NCBI RefSeq assembly: GCF_964340395.1
Contig: NC_135559.1
Coordinates: forward strand, 10,861,259 to 10,925,258
Direction: 5' to 3'
Length of the DNA stretch: 64,000 bases
Source of the DNA: Glandiceps talaboti
Taxonomy: Eukaryota > Hemichordata > Enteropneusta > Spengelidae
The notes below the pieces were generated by a model. The model searched no databases, was not told the origin of the DNA, and worked only from the letters and a program-made list of their open reading frames with translations. Numbering within the stretch: the stretch's first letter is position 1; each line of letters begins with the position of its first letter. A program made the position numbers and the translations under genes. Positions 45,001 to 58,509 of this stretch are shown here, piece after piece.

Positions 45001-45214
45001 CTACGCTTATTCTATCTTTCAAGCGTGCTCTAAAGGGAACTTCTTTTTGGTGCGCATACTTTTAAATATTTTTGTCGTACCCTACCGTTGATAAATACTC
45101 GCGTGGTGTCGTTCTTTTCCATGTATAGTCGGGTTGTTACCTGCTGTATATCGTGCCTTGATATCATTGATAAAGAATTTTTATTCGGACTGTATAACTG
45201 TGGGTGTATGTGTG

Positions 45215-45275
45215 TGTGTGTATCACTATGTATGTATGTATGTATGTATGTATGTATGTATGTGTGTGTGTGTGT
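45215..45275. repeat. (TATG)n and (TG)n microsatellite
   Basis: Simple repeats. No gene is seen from here to 47362. The minus-strand open frame at 45435-45638 has no recognised similarity. Confidence 0.9.
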
Positions 45276-47362
45276 ATCTGACTTTGTGCTTGTGTATCCA
45301 GAAAAAACTCACGTAACAGTAAATACATCTGTTACCAAATGTAACGTCATATAATGAAATATTTTGAGCGAGTTTTCAATTCTCAGAACTTTCGCTGAAA
45401 GGTTTTGATTTTCTATGAAAATGTATTTATTTATTTATTTTTTAAATGAGTAGAAATGTATACCTCTGTCTCTTATAAAACCAGGTCTAGGTTCCCTTGA
45501 TGTGAAGTTATCATTACACACAGTAACAAACAAATCCCGTCTAAGTGGATAATTTGTTACCTGTCGTGGTAAGGGGTCGTGTGGAGGCGGGAAATTTTTT
45601 CGGCGATGTATGTCGTCGCTGCTTCGTCTGGAATCCACGGACTACTTGGATACCCTTCTCGCAAACTTCCCTATCCTAGGTGACTCTCGCAGGTTGTTCC
45701 CTCTTAAATTCAGATCACCAAGCTTACCTAGGTCTAACATAGTGATGTCGGTAATCTGACTAACTTTTTGTTGGATAGATTCAGCGAAACAAGGCATCGG
45801 TTGCCGTATATCTCGGTGGATATGTCGGATATTTTGTTTCCAAACACGTTTACTTCGCTAAGGTTGCACGCAAATGTGAAAAAGAAACAGAGAATTAGAA
45901 AAAGATGCAGCCCAGTTTTACGTACGGTTTTCGAGTACGAACAAAGTTAACATTGTCATTGGCCGTTACCAGATACAGCAAAAGAGACCAGAAATAGATA
46001 GTTTGCTTTAGCAGTTATTGAAATAACTTTTACTCATTTCAAAAAGCCTAGAATTTGCTTCAAAGCTATGTCGGATGTTTTAAAACCGAGAGTTGCAGGC
46101 ACAAGTAAATGAAGTAATGTCTGTCTAAGCTATAATAAGTGTAAACGCTTAAATTGGGCTGTGTGCTTATCATCCAAGTCGTGAGAAATTGGTTGACGTG
46201 TGCGTTTGTCAAGTACACAGTCGTAACGATCTAACAAATGAAAAAAATTTGATATCTTTATTTCAGGAACTTCTGTTTAGGTGTTGGTAAATAATAAAAT
46301 CATGTTTTCTTAGCATTCATGTGGTTGTTTTCGTACATCATTCCTTGATCCTTGGCCAGGGGGTTACTTGGCCATATGGTTATTTTTAGAACAACATGCA
46401 AAAAAAAAGAATGTATAAATCCTAAACAGAAACATGACAAGGTGAACAATTAAAGATGTTATGGTCAAGTGCAGACTCAGTATAATAACAGAGTCACGTA
46501 TTAAGCTTCACGGTCACTTTTCATTCTATTCACCCCCTTCACATAATGGTATAGTCCCCATAATGCAATTCGTATCGTACCGCGTCATTTCAAATACTGG
46601 TGCATTTTCCAAGTTGTGCCTAGCCTGTTTTACCTCAAGTTTGAGCAGATTTCACGGAGAAACAACCAGCCACTTCTATGACCACGATTATGAACCATAA
46701 CTGGATACTATTTGGGCCTCACTCAAACCTCATGGGACAGAATATCGACCCGCGATCGACCTGCCATGATCGCTGTGCACTGTGTGTGGCTGGTCAGATC
46801 TGACTCTTGACCGAGCCAGCGACCATCGTGAGGTTCTACATGCAGTGAATATGGACCGTGCATAATGGTTGTATCAATGCTTGTCTGACCACATAACATG
46901 CATAAGCTATAAGGGAATGAGGACTGTTGGGATTTGGAATGCAAGAGTTACCTCTTTGGATTTTCGGCGATTTTTGAAGTAAGTACTTGTATTTTATGCA
47001 AATTATGTTTTAAGTTAGGCTTGGAGCAGACCATTTTCAATGGGGTGTAACCTGGTGAATGGTATGCAGACAAGATAAAGTACATATTTTTATCACACAA
47101 AAACCTTTTGATACAAAATCTTTGATATAGGCAAAACATTAAAAGAATTTTGCAACAACACTAAAACTGAACATTCAAAAGAAGAGTTGTTTTGGAAACA
47201 ACACAAAATAAATCTATGGACTCACAAAACTTACTTGAAATTCAACACTTTCAAGTACATGTAGAGAGAGATACAAATACGTATTGAAATGCTCATTTCA
47301 ATTTTTGAATATACATCCAAATCTGTTAGGGGAACAGCTGATTGTCAGCACCAGATCTGATC

Positions 47363-49769
47363 CAGTGTTCTCCCCAGAGGGTTTTCGTGTACATGTATTG
47401 GGCCCGATATCCTTTAATTTTCGTCAATACATGATCAGTTGTCCCAATACGCAATCAGATTCAATTGTTTAGAGTTCGGTAAATTGCATGTTGACAATCA
47501 AACTGATTAAAATCCGATGTAGATGTTGGCTAATCATTCATTGCTATTTCTTCGTTATTTTGCCTGGATTGTCCTTCGTGGTACATGTTTACGTGTTTAT
47601 CCTGATCGCCTCCTCTACGTACATATACATCTGAACTGGCACCCATGCCCACACCGTTCTAGCTAGCCCGTGCTGGTAGCCAATCAAAAGTGACCTTACA
47701 TTAGGATCGAATGAAACTACAAACGGACACGGTCACTACAAAATGACTTTCTCCGTGTGCACAAGCACAGGCAGCTGACAACGTTCTAAATGTTTCAACT
47801 GTAAACAAATTCAGTGATTGTATTAGTATATTTAAATGTAATTTGATGGTATATGTACCTCTATACATATCGTCTGAATACATTCGAACATAGCTTTATC
47901 ATGTAAAAGCATACATACATGTTACTAGGATGAACACATACTCTGTAATTGTTATAGAAGCTTGTGAGACAACGTATGGGGACACACAGACAGTTTATAG
48001 TGTACACATACAAAGCAACCAAAATTTTCACGATAAGGACGTTTTTTATAAATTATTTCTTAGATTTCCCCATTTCTGAGTTCATATAGCACAACTGTGG
48101 CAAATATTTCTATGAATCGTACAATATTTCATGACTACTTTACGTTCGAGGAGAAGAGTACTACAGAGAACACGTTCGCTGAGATGAACATGAACACTAC
48201 CCGGGAAACGTGTTCGAATGTAACTAACATGTACATGTAGATAAGACGAAATGCATCTAAACAAAAATTCTTTAATTACTGTACATATACGATAATACAG
48301 TCACTGAATTGTTTACAGTTCAAATACTTTGTACGTTGTCAGTTGCCCATGTGCACAAGTAATGCCATGTTGTTTTTTGATATTCAATGCATGTGCCCTT
48401 GACAATGTCCATAGTACTTCAGTAAGATGCAACCTGATTGGCTGTGTGGCTCACTTAGCAGAACGGCGTGGGTATGGGTATCAGAATAAAAATGTAAACA
48501 TGTACTGCGAAGGTCAATCCAGGCAAAATAACGAAGGTAAAATAACAATGAACGATTAGCTGACATCTACATCGGATTTTAGTCAGATTGGTTGACGTCC
48601 ATCTGTCACTCTGTCAGCTGACGCCTTTGTTGTTTTCAATGTATATTTGCAACATTTGTATTGATCCTTCAAACATAAACAGCAAGTAAAACTAAAGAGT
48701 TTCTAATTTGTTCAAACGACTATTCAACCCTCTACCACTACCAGACTGATTTAATTGAATTTTGCCGTCACTATTCTTTTCAATAGGCATACAATATGCA
48801 GGGCATGCCTACCGCTCGTGCAAATTAAAATCCACGAGAGCGATTTTCCACTCATGTGGGCCCCAACGAACCTGTACATCAGCAGCCTGATCTTATTTTA
48901 TATCATTTTTCAGCTACCAGACATCGTGTTAGTCCGAAATTTCGTGATACACGAGACTTACTATACTTCCCTATTGAGGACTTCAAAAACTCGCGATAGT
49001 TTGTAACGTCATGGCCACCATATTGGAAAATCCATACTTTCATCATAGTCATATGATGTATCATTCTACAATGTCAAACTACAAACTGAAAGTGTTTATA
49101 GAGTAAAACTGAACTATATGAAACTGATAATTGGAGAAAACATCGCCACTTTATCGAAAGATACATCGCAAATCGCTCTTGGGTTGAGACATACTTGGTG
49201 TTAGTCATAGAACGAGACACTGAATGCTGATTTCATGTGTTTGTCGAAGTTTTATACCATAACGTAAAAATCATAGCAAAATGGCATGACATCGTTTGAT
49301 TTTTTGGTTTTATAGAAAATCTGTCAGTTCCGACATGTTTCTACTGCCGAACCGATGTTATGAATAGGCTGGTTTTGTCTTTGATTTACCGAAAGCCTGT
49401 ACCACAGTGTGAATCACACTACCATTAGCGGGTTTACGCAGGTTATTCCCATCGAAAACAATACTGACGGCAAACTGCAATGAAATCAGTCTGGTAGTGG
49501 TAGAGGGTTGAATAGTCCTTTGAACTGATTAGAAACTCTTTAGTTTTACTTGTCGCTTATGTGTGAAGGATCAATACAAACGTTGCGAGTATACATTGAA
49601 AACAACAAAGGCATCAGCTGACAGAGTGACAGATGAATAGTGCAGTGTCAACGTGCAATTTACCGTACCCTAAGCAATCCGATAGCGTATCGGGACAACT
49701 GATCATGTATGGGTGTAAATTATAAAGGATATTGGGCCGATACGTGAAAACCCTCTGGGGAGAACACTG
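47363..49769. mobile_element. hAT-like non-autonomous element with long inverted arms
   Basis: The ends are 'CAGTGTTCTCCCCAGAGGG' and its inverse 'CCCTCTGGGGAGAACACTG'. The arms match for about 320 bp: the right arm is 49448-49769 and the left arm is 47363-47495 plus 48592-48788. The left arm is split by a second element. The 660-bp centre has no transposase. Flanking 8-mers (ATCTGATC, ATGCAGAT) do not match, so the insertion is old or rearranged. Confidence 0.85.
47496..48591. mobile_element. 1.1-kb TIR element nested in left arm of the hAT-like element
   Basis: The termini share 'AAAATCCGATGTAGATGT' (inverted at the right end), with a TIR of about 38 bp. TTGAC flanks both sides (47491-47495, 48592-48596). 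The right arm of the host element lacks this segment, giving an internal empty-site comparison. No transposase frame is visible. Confidence 0.85.
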
Positions 49770-50414
49770 ATGCAGATATGCAATGTATAGTGTCAGCTGT
49801 GGTCAGTTCACACTTCGTCTTTGTAAATAGTCAAGTATTTGTTATTATTGTAATGAATTGTGGTATACATTGTTCTTTTCTCAAAAACATTTTTATACTT
49901 CATTGTCTTTTAAGTCAGTAGGCTCATGTGGGCAGAAAACTTAGGTGACAATGATGCATCAACACAAGGGGAGAGAGAAAAATGCATGTCAAGTAGTTAC
50001 TGTACAGTAGACAACCTCCGAGTCAAGGTCGGCAATTGTGGGTGGCGGTCAGGCCCGACAGCAATAAACAGTCAAGGCGAGGAATATCTTTGATACATGA
50101 AAATATTCCCCCTTCCCCAGAGGATTTTCCCTCCCACAAGTGACTATTTTTCTCGTGTTGAGTGGGTGACCCTGCCAGAGTGACATTGACGTGGGGAAAA
50201 AGCCTAACGCTGGCAGTTTCCCAATCAACTATTTCCTTGACTTACATTTGTAACCACTTAACGGATGGAGAGGCTTGGCAGGAAGAGGGTTAAACCATGT
50301 CTCCATCCAAAGTCATTTCACAAGGGGGAGGGGACTGTGTGTGCTATGAAGACTTGGTGTAAATAGATTTTTACTGTTTTGGGGATACGTAACATGTACA
50401 ATTAGATGTTACAC
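49770..50414. other. Intergenic, nothing recognised
   Basis: No exon or repeat is supported here. Confidence 0.4.
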
Positions 50415-50695
50415 CTACATTATTCTTCATTCATCCAAGGAAAATAGGAGTAACCAAAGGTGTCATTGTCACTACGAGTTACTAGCCGAGTATTTTTCAG
50501 CCGAGTGACAGGTAGTGACAACCCAGAGTTTACAAGTACTTTCCAACTGAATGAAGAAAAATATTGAAAAATAACATTATTTACCAGTGCCAGTAATATC
50601 AAAGAAACATTGCGGACAGTAATGGCAATTTTGAAAGTTTTAGCTAATATTTTTAACACTGCAGAACCAGTCACGGAGACATACGTTGTGATCAT
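50415..50695. mobile_element. Foldback family B, copy 2
   Basis: 'TTCTTCATTCATCCAAGGAA' and its mirror 'AATGAAGAAAAATATTG' flank a diverged centre. The downstream 'CAGTGCCAGTAATATCAAAG' extension matches copy 1 at 30768-31075. Confidence 0.7.
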
Positions 50696-52610
50696 CTGAC
50701 TCAATATTGATGTTTACATTTGATGATAAAATTGTCTTGATGCAACTAATCAAGAGATCTCCACTCCGATTCAGGATCACGTTATTGTGAAAAACCTAAC
50801 ATATCATATGATATACAATGTACCTTACCATTCAGTGTTTGACAAGTGAGTTACAGTGCTAAATAAAGTACATTGTAAGCTCAGATTGCATGGGGTAATT
50901 TAAAGAATCTAAAAGTAAAGAGCCAGGTTGATAAACTTAAAGTATTCTACAATGGATACTTTGCAGAACTTTATAAATGTTACAAAGCAAAGTTACTATA
51001 GTATACACTAACTAATGTACTTATTACTGACAATGTTATTCTTTTTTATTTTTCAGTCAGTGCTGAGCAAGCATCTGGGATGAGAAGTCTGGGAAGAAGA
51101 ATGAGGTTTTTGACTGGAAATGGTATTTGTAGATGACCAGATTTGTGACAAGGACAGGAGCAATGAATAACAGGGCTTGTTTTAAATGAGCACCAAGGAT
51201 TAGAGAACAGCATGTTGAGGATTACTGATGGCAAATAGCACTGAACACCAGAAAATGAGAAAGAGTTGGTTGCTCTCATCAGTATAACCAAATGATTTGA
51301 AACCAACAAGAAATTGCCACATCTACCTTCTCAAAGAACTCTACTAAACTCTACTGAAGTAGAGTGTGTATGTAGCAACTATTAGTATTGGTACACAGAT
51401 AAGATATGATGTGAAAGACATTAAGATGTAATGGGTACTAAAATACAAGTTGCGAAGAAATTCTAGAGAGTACCATGTACAAGGATGTTGTGGAATTGAT
51501 CAATGAAATTGTCCATGTTAGTCTGTTAACTCATTCTTCCCAGAACCCTCACTACATGAATATGTATTTTTGATATTGGGATTCAAAAATCAACATTCTT
51601 ACCTTGGCGAGTATAACTCAAACTTGTTGCCATATTGAATACACAATGGACACTTGGCACACAAGACTTCCGTGTTTGTAGTTATGTAGATTTTATCTGC
51701 AACTATGCATGTGGTACTATGTAGAATTTCCTCGCAATTTGTATTTTGTACCCATTACTATATCAATCAGGCTCTTAACTAATATTTGGTACAAATCTAC
51801 CTAACCCTGGAAATGCCAGTCTCTGTTACACAGCATTACAATAGTAATTGCACAATTTATAGCACAAGGGTGTTTACAAATGAAAAGAAACATTACAGAA
51901 AAAAGGTCTAACAGCTAAATTTTACATGTGCCGTAAATAACATACTTTTCAATGTCAATAAATCACCAACATGGGTAGTCGAACTGTGTAAAGAGATTTA
52001 ACATGCAAGTTTCTTTCTACCCATTCAGAAATATCAATATCCTTAACTTTTCCCCATATTTTCTTTGTAAATATTCTGAAGGGCATTCAATTCACGAAAG
52101 TGCTTTCTTCTTCCACCTAACATCACTGATTTCTGTACCACTGAAAACAGACATACATTAAAACATCTCTAATAGTTCTAGTTTGATGTTTTTACAAACT
52201 CTACATGTGTGAGTTTATCCTGAAATGTAAAGATAATATCTGAGCATACAAATCAGAGAGAGTTGTCGGCTATTCAGAATACTGTGTGTTACCATGTCTC
52301 TTTGTGCACATGTAACCAACTCTGTCAATGTTGTAATTGTAAAGTAACTTTTACTGTAAGTCAACAATGGATTTTACAGTTACAGACTCTTACTAATGCA
52401 ACATTACATTGGAAAGAAGTGTATGACATGAATGTTTGGTTGCTATCAATTTGACAACCAATAGTCTGTTGCCAACCCTCATTCTGCATATTTCACCAAC
52501 TGTATTTGCTCGTGTACACAGATTTGGTTTGAATATTTTATATATACATGTAATACATAGAGATTATTTTGATACCTGGACATAATTTATCATTTGACAT
52601 TATTTAAACA
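50696..52610. other. Intergenic, no supported gene
   Basis: A good acceptor-like TTTTTTATTTTTCAG at 51056 precedes only 25 open codons with no recognised content. No donor-bearing partner exon was found. Confidence 0.35.
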
Positions 52611-52745
52611 ATAATGTACGCCCTCCCAGCCCATAATGGACGAAAGCTAACTTTGAACGACATAATGGGCGAGGCGACAGCTGAGCCCATTATGGAGTGC
52701 AAAGTTTGCTTGAGTCCATTATGGACTGGGAGGACGTACATTATT
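52611..52745. mobile_element. 135-bp near-palindromic element
   Basis: 'ATAATGTACGCCCTCCCAGC' and 'CCATAATGGAC' are mirrored by 'GTCCATTATGG' and 'CTGGGAGGACGTACATTAT'. A diverged relative ('ATAATGTACTCCGTTATTGG', inverted) lies at about 53070-53105. Confidence 0.8.
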
Positions 52746-52754
52746 GTTATTATT

Positions 52755-53154
52755 TTATAGTTTTGCCAATTCCAGTGAATTTGTAGACCGAGAAACGCAA
52801 AACAACATATAATATACACAGCGCTGAACATCGTCTGCCATGTTCGGCCCGGAAGCTGAATACTAATCATAGCGACACACGTACGTACACGTACACACAC
52901 ACATACACTCCAATGAACTGCTGTGAACACAAATTTGTTTCATGAATGCGTTGTATTTTTAAACAGTGGAAATGACAATCATAAGTAACATCATGCATTT
53001 CGAAAAAAATACCTAGGCGTATGAAGAAACAGAACAAATAAGCTTGTATTGTTATGCTCGTTCCGGGGCCATGATGCCCAATAACGGAGTACATTATCAG
53101 TAATAATGTACAGCGATGACGTCACAAAATTCACTGGAATTGGTAATGCTATAA
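52755..53154. mobile_element. 400-bp TIR element
   Basis: 'TTATAGTTTTGCCAATTCC' then 'AGTGAATTTGT' is matched inverted by 'ACAAAATTCACTGGAATTGG' and 'TAATGCTATAA'. It holds a TGACGTCA site near 53117, and a (CA)-rich stretch. No transposase. Confidence 0.75.
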
Positions 53155-54180
53155 TATAATATTACATAATAGAAACGTATATCTGACTGTCCAGTATTAT
53201 TTTTGCAGACTTTTATGATCTTCAGGTGTACATTCTAGGGACTATCATGATTGCAGGTTTGTGGTATCTTTACTTTACCACATGCTATAGAAAATGTGTT
53301 TAGTTGTGTCAATGTTGCTTTGTCTAGGATGCTGTCATGGTAGTATATAGTTGTATATTTTTTGTCAACAACAGAATATACCAATTTAATGTTGGAGAGA
53401 ATCATGAAATAGTTTAGTTGATACAAAATAGCATGGTATATTTATTTGATTACTAAGAAATGTAAGTAAAGAGGGAATCTCTGTTATCAAGTCTGTATGC
53501 ATAGTTAACTAGCTAAATCATCTCTGCACTGCAACCTGATCAGTTTTTAGTGAGTAATATGTTTTGTCAAAAACAGGTCCTCAGTTACAATGTACATACT
53601 GCTAACAAAGTAGATCTGGTGTACATTTACATACATATAACAATATCAAATCGATACAAAAATGATATTTTACATGATTTTTTTTTTACTTTCCTAAAAC
53701 ATTTGTGAAATATTAGTTATTGTAAACAATTTGGCTTTTGTGTGCATGTTGCCCCATTATACCAGTTGTGTAGATTCCCATTTTTATCTACATAATTATA
53801 GTCTGGAGTGAGTACATGTAAAATGTAATTGTATTTTGTACAGTGATATTTGTCAACAATGTGTCCTCAGCTAGCTACACACTGTACCACCTATATGTTT
53901 CTATCTACTGACATTACTTGTACAGTTTGGGTTATTCTTCTATGGAATTTAGTGGGTCAAAGACACATTGAATCCATCTTGGTTCATTTAAAGAACATAA
54001 AAAGTGTAAAAACATAGTACCAGTACGTGATATATGGAATATGTTACTCCTGTAAAAGAAATGTCAAATTTACTGTTCAACTTTCTTTTATGAATAAAGT
54101 TTCCTGTTTGTTATTTTAGAAGTGATTGCAGTGTTAATTAAATTTCCTCTTCCCATATTTGTAAAAATTAAATGTTACAT
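53155..54180. other. Intergenic, nothing recognised
   Basis: AT-rich, with no supported exon. An isolated AATAAA at about 54094 has no gene attached that I can identify. Confidence 0.35.
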
Positions 54181-54185
54181 TGTTG

Positions 54186-54201
54186 TTGTTTATTTATTTG
54201 C

Positions 54202-54236
<35 letters not shown>

Positions 54237-54238
54237 AG
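54186..54238. repeat. (TTG)n microsatellite
   Basis: Trinucleotide tract interrupted once by TTTATTTATTTGC. Confidence 0.9.
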
Positions 54239-54479
54239 CTTTTCCTTCTTGCTAGCAAAGGTTTATCTGTTTTGTCAAAGTATTAGAATACAAAATACAT
54301 GTATATGTGCATTTGCCAGTATCCACCATCATAAAGTAATGGAGAACTGAAAGAATCATAATTACAGTTAATTTGAAGATAAGAAGTGAATACGATGAAA
54401 AGATGGTGATGTTACCAGCAAAATACAGACAGATCTTTATTGAATAAGTAGGTTTATAAGCCAATAACCAGGCGCAACC

Positions 54480-55280
54480 TGTATCCCTAGAAAGCTACCC
54501 TATAGCTAAGGCCGGTACCCTGTGGGCGTGCCGTGCTGGGATCGGCCGTGCTCGAATTCTTGTGACCTTTGACCACAACACTGACCTTTGGAGTTGACCT
54601 TTTATGCAAATCTTGAACGTTAGCAGGCCTATAAGGGCGGCCCTTTTTATTTTTCTGTTTCTCATCTCCCGACCGACCCTAATTTGCAGCTCCGACATCA
54701 GAAAAAAAAAAGTTTTTTTATTTCCGACCGACCCCTGAGCACAGCAAAATTGTAAGGTTCCCCGTGGCGTCTTAGGCCAGTTCTGCCGAGGCCACGACCT
54801 TGCGACATTGGCCCCCTAAAATTACAAATGAAGCAATAATTTTCCCACCTTGCGTCGCTTTGGCGCATTCATTTTACGGCAGACATCAAAATTATCGAAG
54901 TCCACGGCCGGACCAGGCCAGGCTCTGACTCGACGTGAATCCCACAAGAAGTATACTGACTGCGTAAGGGAAAGTTTTGTTGACATCATATAAGATACAG
55001 TGTCAACGCGCAGTTCTATTGTTAACATAAAAAATGCCACAAAAAGATCAACTTTGATAAACTTAATCTACAAATTAAAACATTAGAGGGATTAGATGAG
55101 ACGTCGAAATGGCCGTCTCTCGTCACGTGTTTTGTCTACTGTCACTGTCGTGACCTCTGACCTAATCACTGACGTGTGCGAAACACTGAACTTGCTACCG
55201 GAACATCTATCTGCCATGCCACACCTCAGAAGCCTTCGTGAACCAAATTTATGGAACAGGTTGTGATTTTCATTTGTTGA
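54480..55280. other. Locally GC-rich block with E-box; possible promoter
   Basis: CpG-containing sequence stands out from the AT-rich surroundings. It has GTCACGTG at 55122, CCGGAA (ETS-like) at 55198, and a short open start 'MPHLRSLREPNLWN' (55217-55258) ending at a weak donor. No following exon was found. 54640-54745 resembles inverted sequence at 58105-58195 ('GTTTCTCATCTCC'), so part may be repetitive. Confidence 0.25.
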
Positions 55281-56024
55281 TGGGTTAAATTAAATCAGTA
55301 CATGTGTATTTTGATTCCGAAAAAGCTGTGTTAGGGGATCGTGTTGCATGATGTTGACAGTGCTAGTGACACATGTGAATGTTGGGCACTGAATCAATGC
55401 GTAATCACTGGCATGGCCACTATAGACGGCCGATGCATGTCGTGCGCCCGCGGTCAGACATGAAGAACGAACTTGTTGTGCAAATCAGAAAAAAATTAAT
55501 GTAATATTTACAGAGCATCCCAACTTTGACTTTGTTGATAGTTTTAGTTAAAGATCCAAGTTCTGAGTTTCAAGGACACCTATAATGTCAGCTTTCCGTA
55601 TCATTGCAAGTTTACAGTACGTAACTATGCTGTCATTTGATATAGCAGGACCAAATCATGATATACAGCCAGTAACGGTTAATTAATAAAAAATGAATTA
55701 TTTTAAAGTTTGTTTGACGATTATTTGTAAGTTTTTCGTTCACATTTGGTACTTTTTAAAGTCGGGATTTTTTTTCTTCAAAATGTCATGAATTTGAAGA
55801 GGGAATGATAAACACAGCAGTGTACTAACAATTTTAAAAATGAAACAAGTGGTTACAAGTTTAGGATTTCTCAAAGTTTTTATTCAATCATATGTTCACT
55901 GTGACTTATTTTGAAGTTGTTCAGTGTCCTTGTCTGAAAAAAGGGAATTATAAATTTGAGCACTGCTATTCATTGATATTCAGATTAAAAATTGTGCCTA
56001 CCTGGCTGTCCAATCTTTCTAAAC

Positions 56025-57045
<1,021 letters not shown>

Positions 57046-58200
57046 CTTAAAATTGCATAATCTTAATTGCCTTCTTTTTCTAAGGTGTAATGTGTAGTAC
57101 TTAATTTTCAAAAAATAGCTTACTGGGAACTATTATGAATGGAATTTTTTTATGTAGTTAGGTAATGGTCTATACGTAATGGAATATCTCAGACCACAGT
57201 ATCTCTATAGTGGTCTGAGATAATTTATATGAATATTTCATAGACAATAATAATTGACCCCACTCCCTGTCAAATGGCACCACTTTTTGGAACCAAGGGG
57301 CCTGTGTCCCCACTTGTTGGAAAACCTTGGCAGAACACCGCCGTCTAACCCCCCCCCCCCTCTCACCCACCCACCCACCCAACCCCTTTGTTACGTCAGA
57401 GCTGCATGTGTCTTTCATCATGGCAGAAGCCGTTGAGGTTTGATGAGGGACAGGGCTCAAAATTAATACTGTCACGCGGTAAATTTTGCTGCAATGTAAT
57501 AATAGCTCAGAATATTTCCATCATTTTCAAAATTATGCTTAAAATTGGTAAAAGTCATACTGCATTCCTAATTTCTTGACCAGTTTTTAGCTTTAAATCA
57601 GTTGTATTATCAGGGAAATGACCGACTCCATAGCGTTTCATGACCCATGACATGCATGACCTTTGAAGACATTCCGATGTTTACATTATTACTTTTAATT
57701 ACTTTTAAACAGTAAATCCCAAAGGGGTTCTGAGTTCTAGAAATGTTTACATGTTATCTGGTGGATTATTTTGACAAGTTCACACTGAAGAAAAATGTTT
57801 CATAGAAGTAATGGTTTATATAAATGAAAATTCATCTAGCACCATGCCACTTTGATTAATAGGACGAATGTATTAGTACTCCTGATAAAATCACACAATA
57901 GTTCATGGCTACAGATATACACCCATCAGGATGATAAGTATTTAATCATCTTCTTACAAAGTTGTTCTACAGACTTGTCAACCTTGCTAAAATGAAGGAA
58001 AGAGACTTGTAACAAGGAATTCAATAAAGAGAAGAGAAATGAAGTTGTATAGAGACTAACAGGACAGAAAGAACAGAGAATAGAACTGAAAAAATACATT
58101 TTTTTTTCTTGCCCCCCCCCCCTTTTTTTTTATTTCGCCCGCCCGACCCGCCTGACTATTCCATTGGAGATGAGAAACAAAAAAAAAAAAAACCTCACCC
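57046..58200. other. Intergenic, low-complexity patches
   Basis: No gene supported. There are C-rich and A-rich runs (57350-57385, 58110-58195) and a lone hAT-like terminus at 57452. Confidence 0.35.
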
Positions 58201-58204
58201 TAAC

Positions 58205-58508
58205 GTGGGGGTACAATCCTGGATATACGTACTACGTATACTCCGTGTACGTTAGTCTGACGAAGATCTACGTTCTATCGGCGATAGTATACGCACTGAC
58301 ACACTTCCTGTCGGCGTTAATATACCGACAACGTACACTAAGCGTACTGGGATGTTCCGTCTATGGTAATATACGCTACGTAGATTTACTGCACACATGT
58401 GATCTGCGTTTGTGTATATTCAAGTACATCTCTGTACATGTTAAATCTACGAGTGCGTCGGCACACATATACGCTCAGTAGATCAACTTTTTTGCCCAGT
58501 GCCATCAT
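58205..58508. mobile_element. Family D element, second copy (inverted)
   Basis: Its right end, read inverted, is 'CACTGGGCAAAAAAGTTGAT', matching the left end at 41918. The interior has 'CTACGTAGATTTACTG' (compare 'CTACGTAAATTTACTG' near 41952) and many TACGTA/GTATAC words. The left boundary is approximate. Confidence 0.55.
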
Positions 58509-58509
58509 C

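Noticed and set aside
51057-51133. Possible terminal exon after a strong polypyrimidine acceptor
   Set aside because: Only 25 codons, no recognised protein, and no upstream exon of compatible phase found.
57420-57460. Possible first exon 'MAEAVE' with donor GAG|GTTTGA
   Set aside because: Weak donor, no partner exon, and it abuts a hAT-like terminus.
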